This document shows, piece after piece, positions 43,220-51,059 of a DNA stretch of 64,000 nt. The position numbers were made by a program, and so were the translations under genes. The stretch comes from Acidimicrobiia bacterium (GTDB taxonomy: Bacteria > Actinomycetota > Acidimicrobiia > Acidimicrobiales > Bin134): NCBI GenBank assembly GCA_022822905.1, contig JAJDYE010000026.1:37854-101853 (forward strand). Reading direction: 5' to 3'. The stretch's first letter is position 1, and the number at the start of each line of letters is the position of its first letter. The notes under the pieces were generated by a model. It had not been told where the DNA came from and ran no database searches. It worked only from the letters and a program-made list of their open reading frames with translations.

Positions 43220-43483
43220 ATGGAAGAAAAGGTCTGGCAGGTGCAGGAGGCGAAGGCTCGATTCAGCGAGTTGCTGGAAACCAGCCTTGCTGAAGGTCCT
43301 CAGGTTGTGACTAAGCGGGGGGTAGAGACGGCGGTGGTGGTCCCTATCGACCAGTGGCGCCGACTGATTGGCAGGGCTAAGCCGAACCTTAAAGAGTTGC
43401 TTCTGGACCCGGATGCCCGCACTGAATCGTTGATCCCGCCGCGACAGGAACTCCGTCAACGAGCACCGCTGTCCTTCGACTAG
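43220..43483 (+). CDS. Phd/YefM-family antitoxin
   Basis: From ATG 43220, with GGAGG four bases upstream, the product is 87 aa and begins MEEKVWQVQEAKARFSELLE. The pattern W-Q-V-Q-E-A-K-A-R-F-S-E-L and then VVTKRGVETAVVVPIDQWRR is the Phd/YefM fold. The C-terminal tail (DARTESLIPPRQELRQ) should wrap the toxin. ATG 43205 is an alternative start. The toxin gene starts 10 bp downstream. Autoregulation through the three repeats upstream is inferred. Confidence 0.9.
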   Translation: MEEKVWQVQEAKARFSELLETSLAEGPQVVTKRGVETAVVVPIDQWRRLIGRAKPNLKELLLDPDARTESLIPPRQELRQRAPLSFD

Positions 43484-43492
43484 TCCTTGCCC

Positions 43493-43903
43493 ATGTACCT
43501 CCTCGATACCAATGTGGTCTCCGAGCTACGTCGCCCTCGTCCCCACCAATCGGTGCTGAACTGGATACAGGACATCCCTGCCGATCAGCTTCATCTCTCA
43601 TCGGTCACAATCGGCAAGATTCAAGCCGGTATCGAAATCACCCGCGAGCAAGACCCGGACAAGGCCGAAGAGATTGAGACCTGGCTGGAGCGGGTGCTAG
43701 ATGCCTACGAAGTTCTGCCAGTAGACGCGGCCGCATTTCGCGAATGGGCCCGGCTGATGCACCGGCAAGCCGACAACCTGCTACAAGATGCCCTGATCGC
43801 CGCCGTCGCCATCGTCCACCGACTCACCGTGGTCACAAGAAACACCCGCGACTTCGAACATCTCAAAGTCCCAGTGCTCAACCCTTTCACAGAAAAAGTC
43901 TGA
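43493..43903 (+). CDS. VapC/FitB-type PIN-domain toxin with altered active site
   Basis: The 136-residue PIN toxin starts MYLLDTNVVSELRRPRP, with the first active-site Asp. The later acidic motifs DNLLQDALIAAV and TRNTRDFEHL are present. However the second acid, Glu42 in FitB (family motif S-x-x-T-x-x-E-I), is Lys here (SVTIGKIQAGIE, AAG codon 43616-43618). PIN RNases need these acids to bind metal, so activity may be lost or reduced. A TTG at 43487 is an alternative start. The antitoxin is retained upstream. Confidence 0.9.
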   Translation: MYLLDTNVVSELRRPRPHQSVLNWIQDIPADQLHLSSVTIGKIQAGIEITREQDPDKAEEIETWLERVLDAYEVLPVDAAAFREWARLMHRQADNLLQDALIAAVAIVHRLTVVTRNTRDFEHLKVPVLNPFTEKV

Positions 43904-43934
43904 TCAGGCAGACCAATTCGTCTGAGTCTCTGCT

Positions 43935-44228
43935 TCAGACCAGGGCGTTGACGCGGCGGGCGAATTCGAGATCCAGCTCAGTGAGGCCACCGGCGGCGTG
44001 GTTGGTTATGGCGATCTCTACGGTGGACCAGACGTTGGACCACTCGGGGTGGTGAAAGAGGCGCTCGGAGATCAGTGCTACTCGGGACATGAAGCCGAAG
44101 GCTTCGGAGAAGTCTGAGAAGTTGAAAGTTGCCGCCAGCTTGTCTCCTTGGCGCTCCCATCCGGGCAGGTCTTCCAAGGCGGCGGCGATCTCCTCGTCGC
44201 TGAGCAGTCTCTTGGCATCGGCTGTCAT
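43935..44228 (-). CDS. pterin-4a-carbinolamine dehydratase family protein
   Basis: This 97-residue protein has the PCD/DCoH motif, with two histidines and Trp in ERLFHHPEWSNVWSTVEIAI followed by NHAAGGLTELDLEFARRVN. The family recycles hydroxy-tetrahydropterin but is widespread without pterin-hydroxylases and may act in other roles, including molybdopterin chemistry. ATG 44228 has GGAG six bases upstream and is preferred over TTG 44240. It follows sufC by 66 bp on the same strand and ends convergent to the toxin gene. Confidence 0.9.
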   Translation of the reverse strand: MTADAKRLLSDEEIAAALEDLPGWERQGDKLAATFNFSDFSEAFGFMSRVALISERLFHHPEWSNVWSTVEIAITNHAAGGLTELDLEFARRVNALV

Positions 44229-44294
44229 GTCTTGCTCCAAGTCTTCGAGTTCTCAACCCAGCCTATTCGCTCTCAGATCCCACCCATTCAACTC

Positions 44295-45101
44295 CTAGAG
44301 CCATGGGTCGCCTCCTAGATGGATTTCAACCGGTGATTCGGCTCTGGTGTCGATCCAGGGATCGTAGCCAGTGTCCTCCAGCTGGGCGGCCAACTCTGGG
44401 CCTCCGGTCTCCGCGATTGCACCGTCGATGAGAATGTGGACCACGTCGGCGTGGAGCACAGTCAACAAACGGCTGAAGTGGGTGATGGCCAGCACACCGA
44501 GGTTGTCCTCATGAGTGGCCTGCTCAATGCGGTGACTCACCGCGGCAAGAGCGTCCACGTCGAGGCCGCTGTCCAGCTCATCCAAGATGGCTATTCGGGG
44601 GCGAAGCACGCCGAGTTGCACCGCTTCGCTTCGCTTCATCTCACCGCCGGACAGGTCGACGTTTAGCGAGCGGTACAGGAGGTCGGGGTCGAAGTCGACC
44701 AGCTCGGCCTCGGCGGCAACTTGGGCTTCCACGGCGCTCCGATCGCCTCCCGCGGCTTCCACTGCTTCTTCCAGCATGTTCTCCAGACCCACCCCCGGAA
44801 CCTCGGTGGGGTACTGCTGGGTGGAGAACAGCCCGGCGTGGGCTCGCTCCCATGGGGACAATTCGACGAGATCAACATCATTCAGAGTGATCGACCCTGC
44901 GGTTACCTCGTAGCCGGGGCGGCCCATGATGGCGTAAGCCAGGGTTGACTTCCCCGAGCCGTTGGGGCCCATCACCGCGTGGACTTCGCCGGACGCCACC
45001 CGCAGATCCACCCCGTTCAGAACCATTTGCCCGCCGACTTGGACATGCAGGTCCTCAACGACCAATTCGCTCATAGCTGGACCGCCCTGCTGCTCACTCA
45101 T
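44295..45101 (-). CDS. sufC: Fe-S assembly ATPase SufC (copy in sufBD block)
   Basis: This 268-residue SufC has Walker A GPNGSGKSTLAYAI, Q-loop STQQYPTEVPGVG, signature LSGGEMKRSEAVQL, Walker B IAILDELDSGLDVDAL and the switch His in LAITHFSRLL. A short extension (AESPVEIHLGGDPWL) follows the usual end. The start at 45101 overlaps the Rieske gene by 8 bp; ATG 45074 is an alternative. Because it is coupled to sufB and sufD it is likely the main ATPase partner, with the 36.6-kb copy as a paralogue. Confidence 0.94.
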   Translation of the reverse strand: MSEQQGGPAMSELVVEDLHVQVGGQMVLNGVDLRVASGEVHAVMGPNGSGKSTLAYAIMGRPGYEVTAGSITLNDVDLVELSPWERAHAGLFSTQQYPTEVPGVGLENMLEEAVEAAGGDRSAVEAQVAAEAELVDFDPDLLYRSLNVDLSGGEMKRSEAVQLGVLRPRIAILDELDSGLDVDALAAVSHRIEQATHEDNLGVLAITHFSRLLTVLHADVVHILIDGAIAETGGPELAAQLEDTGYDPWIDTRAESPVEIHLGGDPWL

Positions 45102-45435
45102 CGTGGCCGACCTCTAGCCAGACTTGGCCGTCTTCCACGCCCACGTCATAGACCGGCACCGGGCGGGTAGCTGGCAAGGTCTCAGCCTCCCCGGTAGACA
45201 GGTTGAACAGGCTGCCGTGCTTCCAGCACTCGATGGTGCCCTCCTCGGCGTCCACCTCTCCCTCCGCTAGCGAGTAATCGGCGTGGCTGCACGTGTCGCC
45301 CAGGGCATACAGGTCGTCTCCCAAGCGAATGACTGCAATCTGGTGGACCAGACCGCCGGCCTCGACGTCGAACCGCCGGGCTTCCCCATCGCCCACCTCA
45401 GCGAGCGAGCAGAGAGTAACTCGTTCTGGATTCAT
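45094..45435 (-). CDS. Rieske [2Fe-2S] ferredoxin of the SUF operon
   Basis: This 113-residue single-domain Rieske protein has both ligand pairs: CSHADYSLAEGEVDAEEGTI and ECWKHGSLFNLSTGEAE (C-x-H and C-x-x-H). It resembles the non-heme-iron oxygenase ferredoxin subunit genes that recur in actinobacterial SUF operons. It probably supplies electrons during cluster assembly or is itself a quickly matured client (inference). It overlaps sufD and sufC at both ends. Confidence 0.92.
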   Translation of the reverse strand: MNPERVTLCSLAEVGDGEARRFDVEAGGLVHQIAVIRLGDDLYALGDTCSHADYSLAEGEVDAEEGTIECWKHGSLFNLSTGEAETLPATRPVPVYDVGVEDGQVWLEVGHDE

Positions 45436-46697
45436 GACCCGGTCTCACCATCGACACCGCGATGGCCCAACCCCTCGATTTTGGATTGGAGCCGATCTCG
45501 CACTGCGGGCACGGCCTCGAGGACAGGAAATTGATCCAACACCTCGTCGAAGAACCCGGCAACAATCAGACGCTCGGCGGTCTCGGTGGGCACCCCCCGG
45601 CTTTCCAGGTAGAACAGCTGGTCGCTGTTGATTGGGCCCACCGCGGAGGCGTGGCTGCAATGGACCTCGTTGTTCTCGATCTCCAGGTTGGGCACCGACT
45701 CGGCCCAGGCATCTTCCGACAGCTTGATGTTGCGGTTGGTCTGGTAGGCGTTGGTGCCCCGGGCATCGGGGCGCACCCGAATCAGCCCGGTGTATACCGA
45801 CCGGGAGGAGTCGTCCACCGCACCCTTGAACAGCAGGGTGCTAGTGGTGTCCGGAGCGGCATGATCTTGAAAGGTGCGAAAGTCGAGAGTCTGCTCGCCA
45901 TCACCGAAGTACAGCGAGATCAAATCGCCGGTGGCCCCCCGGCCCGAAAGATGGGTGTCCAGCCGCGTCCGGGCGTATTCGCCACCCAACGCCGCCGATG
46001 ACGAACGCAGGTGGGCCTGCGCGCCGATGTGACTGACCTGCGAGCCGATGTGCCATACCTTGGGCCCCAAGTCCTGCACCGCCAGATACCCCACTCGGGC
46101 GGCGGCGGCCACTCTGATCTCGATCACCGGGCTGAGGAACGCTGAGATGTCGGCTGAGCCGTACAGCTCCAGCACCTCGACCGAGGAGTCGGCCCCCGCG
46201 TCCACGATCAGCCGGGGGAAAACCGCTCCCCCATCAGCGTCGAGCCAATGGCGCACCACGATGGGCCCCTCCACACTCACTCCCGGGGGCACCCGAACCA
46301 GCAGCGGCTCAACGGAGAACGCAGCATTCATTAGGGCGAACATGTCCACGTCTACCGAGGCGGCCAGCTCAGCGTCGCCTTCGCCCAGTGGCCGGACCTC
46401 TACGCCTTGGGCTGCAACCTCGGCGGGCAGCTCAACGCCGCCAAGACGCCCGTTGCTGGTTTCGGCCATCGCGCTGTGCTCGGGAACAGAAGCCGTCGAA
46501 GTGCCGCCGCCATCGTGGACTAGCTGATAGCGGCTGAGATCCAACTGCCCGATAGGCGTGTACCGCCACACCTCTTCCTCCACCGAGGGCATCGTCGCGG
46601 CAGCCACCTGTTCGGCGGCAGCCACTCGACGGCGGGCCAGCCAATCGGGGCCGGGTATGGCACCGGCCGCATCGGGGGTGAATTGGGTTTCGATCAC
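45432..46697 (-). CDS. sufD: Fe-S assembly scaffold subunit SufD
   Basis: This 421-residue protein forms the SufB-SufC-SufD scaffold. The right-handed beta-helix core (SVEVLELYGSADISAFLSPV, RVGYLAVQDLGPKVWHIGSQ) and the C-terminal SufBD signature (NEVHCSHASAVGPINSDQLF, YLESRGVPTETAERLIVAGF) are clear. The N-terminal region is the helical extension seen in SufD. GTG 46697 overlaps the stop of the upstream Cys protein. Confidence 0.93.
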   Translation of the reverse strand: MIETQFTPDAAGAIPGPDWLARRRVAAAEQVAAATMPSVEEEVWRYTPIGQLDLSRYQLVHDGGGTSTASVPEHSAMAETSNGRLGGVELPAEVAAQGVEVRPLGEGDAELAASVDVDMFALMNAAFSVEPLLVRVPPGVSVEGPIVVRHWLDADGGAVFPRLIVDAGADSSVEVLELYGSADISAFLSPVIEIRVAAAARVGYLAVQDLGPKVWHIGSQVSHIGAQAHLRSSSAALGGEYARTRLDTHLSGRGATGDLISLYFGDGEQTLDFRTFQDHAAPDTTSTLLFKGAVDDSSRSVYTGLIRVRPDARGTNAYQTNRNIKLSEDAWAESVPNLEIENNEVHCSHASAVGPINSDQLFYLESRGVPTETAERLIVAGFFDEVLDQFPVLEAVPAVRDRLQSKIEGLGHRGVDGETGS

Positions 46698-47065
46698 GAA
46701 CGCCGACGGCGCTTTCGCCGCTTGGCCTTTCCGCCGCCGCCCCCTCTTGACCGCCGCCGGGACTTCTCCCTCTCCAGTTCGGCCAGCACCCGGGGGCCCG
46801 CTTCGTTCACGATGTCTTCGGCCGCGTCCAACAGGGCTCCGATGCTCTCATCGCTGCCCACGCTGGCCGGCGCGTCGGGAGTGGGCGGCGTGACCAAGGT
46901 GCCGTGCGACCAATTCACGTCCACCATGCGCCGTTCATAGGCCGAGCAGTCGTCAGGACAGCGCCACGGGGCCTCAGGGGCCAGATCCAAATCGCACTTC
47001 CGGACGGTCTCGCCATTGGGGTACGACCGGCTCTCGAAGAACTTGCAATCCTGCCGCATGGGCAT
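46694..47065 (-). CDS. four-cysteine protein of unknown function embedded between sufB and sufD
   Basis: From ATG 47065 this 123-residue protein begins [20 protein letters not shown] and has four N-terminal cysteines at 7, 24, 36 and 40 (C-x16-C-x11-C-x3-C), consistent with a zinc or iron-sulfur site. Then comes an acidic linker and helix (SIGALLDAAEDIVNEAGPRV) and a very basic C-terminal tail (RRRSRGGGGGKAKRRKRRRR). Start and stop overlap sufB and sufD, so expression is coupled to cluster assembly. No known SUF component has this architecture to my knowledge. It could bind nucleic acid or act as a regulator or client. Confidence 0.8.
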   Translation of the reverse strand: MPMRQDCKFFESRSYPNGETVRKCDLDLAPEAPWRCPDDCSAYERRMVDVNWSHGTLVTPPTPDAPASVGSDESIGALLDAAEDIVNEAGPRVLAELEREKSRRRSRGGGGGKAKRRKRRRRS

Positions 47066-48468
47066 CAGCCGACAGATCCCTCCATCTGCAACTCGATCAG
47101 CCGGCTCCACTCCACGGCGTACTCCATCGGCAGGGTGCGGGTAATGGGCTCGATGAAGCCGTTGACGATCATGCCCATGGCCTGCTCCTGGGTCAGTCCC
47201 CGGCTCATCAGATAGAACAGCTGCTCATCGGCCACCTTCGAGACGGTGGCCTCGTGGCCGATCTCCGCGTCCCGAGTGCCCACCTCCATGTAGGGATAGG
47301 TGTCGGACACGCTGTCCTCATCCAGGATCAGCGCATCGCACTGCACATGGCTGCGGCACCCGTAGGCATCGTCCTCCACCCGGACCAAGCCCCGGTAGCT
47401 GGTGCGGCCACCGCCGTTGGAGATCGACTTGGACACGATCTTGGATGTGGTCTCGGGGGCGGCGTGGGTCATCTTGGCCCCGGCGTCCTGATGCTGGTCG
47501 GGACCGGCGTAGGCCACCGACAGCACCTCGCCCGAGGCCTTGGGGCCGACCATGACCACTGCGGGGTACTTCATGGTGAGCCGGGAGCCGATGTTGCCGT
47601 CGATCCACTCCATGTGGCCCTCGGCCTCGACCTTGGCCCGCTTGGTGACCAGGTTGTACACGTTGTTGGACCAGTTCTGGATGGTGGTGTAGGTGACCCG
47701 GGCCGATTTCTTGACCAGGATCTCCACCACCGCGGAGTGCAGCGAATCGCTGGTGTACACCGGGGCCGAGCACCCTTCGATGTAGTGAACCTGTGAACCC
47801 TCGTCGGCGATGATGAGGGTCCGCTCGAACTGGCCCATGTTCTCGGCGTTGATGCGGAAGTAGGCCTGGAGCGGCATCTCCACCGTCACTCCGGGCGGCA
47901 CGTAGATGAAGCTGCCCCCCGACCACACTGCGGAGTTCAGAGCAGAGAACTTGTTGTCGCCCGGCGGGATGATGGTGCCGAAGTGCTCCTTCACCAGCTC
48001 GGGGTACTCCTTGAGCGCGGTGTCCATATCGCAGAACAGCACGCCTTGGCGCTCCAAGTCCTCCCGGTTGCGGTGGTACACCACCTCAGACTCGTACTGG
48101 GCGGTCACGCCGGCCAGGTACTTGCGCTCGGCCTCGGGGATGCCCAGCTTCTCGTAGGTGTCCTTGATCGAGTCGGGAACGGCATCCCAGTCGTCGGCCA
48201 GGCTCTCGGTGGGCTTGATGTAGTAGTAGATGTTGTCGAAGTCGATGCCCGACATGTCGCCGCCCCAGGTGGGCATGGGCCGCTTCTCGAATCGGGACAG
48301 CGACTTCATGCGGAAGTTCCGCATCCAGTCGGGCTCGCTCTTCATCCACGACATCTCCTGCACGATGTCGGTGTTCAGCCCCTTTTTGGGCTTGAAGACG
48401 TAGTCTTCTTCGTCGCTCCAGCCGAGCTTGTACCGTCCGAGATCTAAGGCGAGGGCTTCCGACGACAT
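47065..48468 (-). CDS. sufB: Fe-S assembly scaffold subunit SufB
   Basis: SufB is the core scaffold on which clusters are built. The 467-residue protein has the N-terminal [20 protein letters not shown], the beta-helix region [20 protein letters not shown], the conserved [20 protein letters not shown] and the C-terminal [20 protein letters not shown]. It is intein-free, unlike mycobacterial SufB. ATG 48468 has AGGA seven bases upstream; a TTG at 48474 is also in frame. No SufR regulator gene is next to it. Confidence 0.96.
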   Translation of the reverse strand: MSSEALALDLGRYKLGWSDEEDYVFKPKKGLNTDIVQEMSWMKSEPDWMRNFRMKSLSRFEKRPMPTWGGDMSGIDFDNIYYYIKPTESLADDWDAVPDSIKDTYEKLGIPEAERKYLAGVTAQYESEVVYHRNREDLERQGVLFCDMDTALKEYPELVKEHFGTIIPPGDNKFSALNSAVWSGGSFIYVPPGVTVEMPLQAYFRINAENMGQFERTLIIADEGSQVHYIEGCSAPVYTSDSLHSAVVEILVKKSARVTYTTIQNWSNNVYNLVTKRAKVEAEGHMEWIDGNIGSRLTMKYPAVVMVGPKASGEVLSVAYAGPDQHQDAGAKMTHAAPETTSKIVSKSISNGGGRTSYRGLVRVEDDAYGCRSHVQCDALILDEDSVSDTYPYMEVGTRDAEIGHEATVSKVADEQLFYLMSRGLTQEQAMGMIVNGFIEPITRTLPMEYAVEWSRLIELQMEGSVG

Positions 48469-48520
48469 ATCCAAATCCTAGTAATAGGGGTGGCGTGGTT
48501 GACCTGAATACTACCGGCGA

Positions 48521-49039
48521 TCAGCCCAATAAGCGCATCTCTGCCCGATATCGGTGGCAGCGAGCGACATAGCCCAGGGCGTCCTCCCGGTTCTGCCCCT
48601 CGGCCATGTGACCCTCCCGAATCTTGGCCGGCACGCCGATGGCCAAAGCCAGCGGTGGGATCTTCATGTGATTGGTCACCACTGCACTAGCGCCCACCAA
48701 AGCCCCCCGGCCCACCACCGCCTCGTGCAGCACAACGGATGCCACGCCGATCAGCGCTTCGTCCTCGATGGTGCAGCCCTCCAAATGGGCCAGGTGGCCA
48801 ACGGTCACGTCGTCGCCCACCACTGTGGCCAACTCGTCGGTGTTGTGGATGACGGCATTGTCCTGAATCGAGGTTCGGGCCCCGATGGTGATTCCCGCCC
48901 CGTCGCCCCGGAGAACCGTTCCGGGCCAAATGGTCGACTCGGCCCCCACGCTCACCTGGCCGATGATCACCGCCTGGGGGTGAACGAACGCCTCGGGGTG
49001 GATGTCGGGCTCGATGTCTCCCAATGCGTACAGCGGCAT
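48521..49039 (-). CDS. gamma-class carbonic anhydrase-like hexapeptide-repeat protein
   Basis: This 172-residue left-handed beta-helix protein starts MPLYALGDIEPDIHPEAFVH. The zinc-ligand histidines lie in AVIHNTDELATVVGDDVTVG and GHLAHLEGCTIEDEALIGVA. It is the gamma-carbonic-anhydrase/PaaY/YrdA type, for which anhydrase activity is often absent or latent. Its stop lies 52 bp upstream of sufB, with flavin reductase 6 bp upstream of its start, so it may be in the same transcript as the SUF genes. Confidence 0.88.
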   Translation of the reverse strand: MPLYALGDIEPDIHPEAFVHPQAVIIGQVSVGAESTIWPGTVLRGDGAGITIGARTSIQDNAVIHNTDELATVVGDDVTVGHLAHLEGCTIEDEALIGVASVVLHEAVVGRGALVGASAVVTNHMKIPPLALAIGVPAKIREGHMAEGQNREDALGYVARCHRYRAEMRLLG

Positions 49040-49045
49040 GGCCGA

Positions 49046-49543
49046 TCAGCCCAGCGGGTCGAAGGAGCCGTATTTTCCGGCCAAGAACACCAGCGGCCCC
49101 ACGTCGTCTCGCTGGACTCCCAGATCCAACACCCGGCCCAGGACGATCCAGTGGTCGCCTCCTTCCACTGCCTGGTCGATCTCGCAGTCGATCCAGGCCA
49201 GGGAGGTCTCGAAGATGGGGGCACCGGTGACCTTGGTCGTCCACCCCAAGCCGGCGAACTTGTCCTCAGCCTTGGAGGCGAACAGGTTGGACATGTCCAC
49301 TTGGTCCTCAGCCAGGATGTTCACCCCGAAATGGCCTGCGGCCTCGATGGCCGGCCAACTCGTGGACGTCTTGCCGGGCATGAACATCACCAGCGGGGGG
49401 TCGAGCGATACGGAGCCGAAGGAGCCGATGGCCAATCCGGCGGGCCCGTCGGGTCCCGCGGCGGTGACCACGGTCACGCCGGTGGGGAACTGTCCGAGCA
49501 CTTGGCGGAAGAACGCCGAGTCGAACGGGGGGCTGTCAGACAC
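49046..49543 (-). CDS. flavin reductase family protein
   Basis: This 165-residue protein has the flavin-reductase-like fold with FFRQVLGQFPTGVTVVTAAG, the FMN-binding IGSFGSVSLDPPLVMFMPG and FGVNILAEDQVDMSNLFASK. Members reduce FMN or FAD with NAD(P)H for partner monooxygenases. No obvious partner is adjacent. It starts at GTG 49543 and lies between the eIF-2B-like gene and the carbonic-anhydrase-like gene on the same strand. Confidence 0.9.
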   Translation of the reverse strand: MSDSPPFDSAFFRQVLGQFPTGVTVVTAAGPDGPAGLAIGSFGSVSLDPPLVMFMPGKTSTSWPAIEAAGHFGVNILAEDQVDMSNLFASKAEDKFAGLGWTTKVTGAPIFETSLAWIDCEIDQAVEGGDHWIVLGRVLDLGVQRDDVGPLVFLAGKYGSFDPLG

Positions 49544-49641
49544 TTGGACTCCTCAAGAGGAACAGGCTTCGTCCCTCAACAGCAGGAAGGTTAGTGGCTG
49601 CCTTCCCACGACCTCCCGTCGGGCATCTTGCTCCCCCTCGA

Positions 49642-50442
49642 TCAAATGGCTGAGCAGAACAGCTCGGGAGTCACTGGACAGTCGGTGCTCGATACTGCCT
49701 CGGTTACCGACACCAGCCCATCGGGTCCGGCCACTTGGTTTACTAGAGCGAGCGGCACGACCTCTTCGTCAGCCTCCCACGCATCCACCATTCCCAACGC
49801 CCTCTCGATCAGCGAGTCCCACATGGGGCCAGGAAGCACTGTGCCCTTGCCGGCCACCAGCCATACCGGAACATCGGCGGCATGGGCAACCGCCGCCGCG
49901 GCCCGAGACCCGGCGACGGCAAGGAATCCATCGGGGCCGACTGCGGCTGTCTCCAACAGCACCACATCTGCTGACGCAGCCGCCGCACCCAGCCCGCATT
50001 CGGACACCTCGTCCACCCAGCTGTCCTGTTCCGACAATCGCCGCACCAGGTGATGGCCCTCCCCCAACACGTCCACCACCAGCACCCGAAGATCGCCCCG
50101 GAGCCGCAAAGCCCGACCGATCAGATCCGGCCAGCCGAGCACGCAGACCGAGGCCTCGACTGGGAGCTCGCGCGACAGCAGCCGAGCAGTTCGATCTTCG
50201 GCAATCGCCTCCATACACGCCCGGACTTCAGACCGGGGGTCGGCCGCGGTGAGAACCCGGGAGGCCAGCCACATGAGCGGACCCGAGGAGGGCTGGCGGG
50301 CGAGCATCCGCCGACAGGTGGTAACCAGCCCGGCCGGGTCGTGGCCAAAGCTCAACAGCGCCCCAGCTGTCTCCCGCACCAGCGATTCCTGACCCACCCC
50401 GGATGACCGGGCCACGTAGCGCAAATGCTCGATGGGGTGCAC
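49642..50442 (-). CDS. eIF-2B alpha-like (ISOCOT-fold) protein
   Basis: This 266-residue protein resembles the eIF-2B alpha/ribose-1,5-bisphosphate isomerase family: a helical N-terminus (GQESLVRETAGALLSFGHDP), then VLVVDVLGEGHHLVRRLSEQ, ADVVLLETAAVGPDGFLAVA and DVPVWLVAGKGTVLP. The methylthioribose-isomerase catalytic residues are not clearly seen, so the substrate is unknown. It starts at GTG 50442, divergent from the thioredoxin-fold gene. Confidence 0.7.
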   Translation of the reverse strand: MHPIEHLRYVARSSGVGQESLVRETAGALLSFGHDPAGLVTTCRRMLARQPSSGPLMWLASRVLTAADPRSEVRACMEAIAEDRTARLLSRELPVEASVCVLGWPDLIGRALRLRGDLRVLVVDVLGEGHHLVRRLSEQDSWVDEVSECGLGAAAASADVVLLETAAVGPDGFLAVAGSRAAAAVAHAADVPVWLVAGKGTVLPGPMWDSLIERALGMVDAWEADEEVVPLALVNQVAGPDGLVSVTEAVSSTDCPVTPELFCSAI

Positions 50443-50534
50443 CGCCCAAGCGTATGCGATTCGATCTGGTCATCAGCCCGTTCATCAGCCACGACACCGG
50501 GTTCGGCCCCCGGGCTGGGCTAATTTCAGATGCG

Positions 50535-51023
50535 ATGTCCACCACGCTTGATGCCGATGTGAACCTCACACCGCTGAACGGCGAACCCCGTCCGATTGGC
50601 GATTGGGTCACCGTCTTCCATCTGGTGATCGTGGTTCTCGACCCGTACACCTATGAGAGCTCGTGGATGATCGACACTGCTGGTCGCATTCTGCGCAACT
50701 TCGTCGGCGCCGACTGCCGGGTGGCCTTCATGGTCACTGCCTCACCCCAGGAGACCGAGGAGTTCCTCGGGCCCTGGACCCAGGAGATCCTGACGTTTGC
50801 CGACGAGGACCGCTCTGTGGTGCGGGCTCTGGGACTGGCGTCGCTGCCGGCCATCGTCCACCTCGACCATCAGCTCAACCTGCGGGCCTCCGCCGAGGGC
50901 TGGAACCCTCCCGACTGGAGGGACTTCGCCACCCAACTCGGCCAGGCGATGAGCTGGCACCCTCCGGTGATTCCTGCTGACGGAGACCCATCGCCGTTCG
51001 CCGGAACCCCGGCGCTAGGCTGA
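50535..51023 (+). CDS. thioredoxin-fold protein without CxxC
   Basis: From ATG 50535 this 162-residue product has a redoxin-like fold: LVIVVLDPYTYESSWMIDTA, CRVAFMVTASPQETEEF, ADEDRSVVRALGLASLPAIV with the cis-proline loop (SLPAIVHLD), then LRASAEGWNPPDWRDFATQL. The N-terminal CxxC is missing, so it is not a disulfide reductase of the usual type. It is an uncharacterised family that I recognise only by fold. Fumarase follows after 36 bp. Confidence 0.65.
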   Translation: MSTTLDADVNLTPLNGEPRPIGDWVTVFHLVIVVLDPYTYESSWMIDTAGRILRNFVGADCRVAFMVTASPQETEEFLGPWTQEILTFADEDRSVVRALGLASLPAIVHLDHQLNLRASAEGWNPPDWRDFATQLGQAMSWHPPVIPADGDPSPFAGTPALG

Positions 51024-51059
51024 GATGAGCCAACTGAGCCGAGTTGATAGCCGAGGTTG

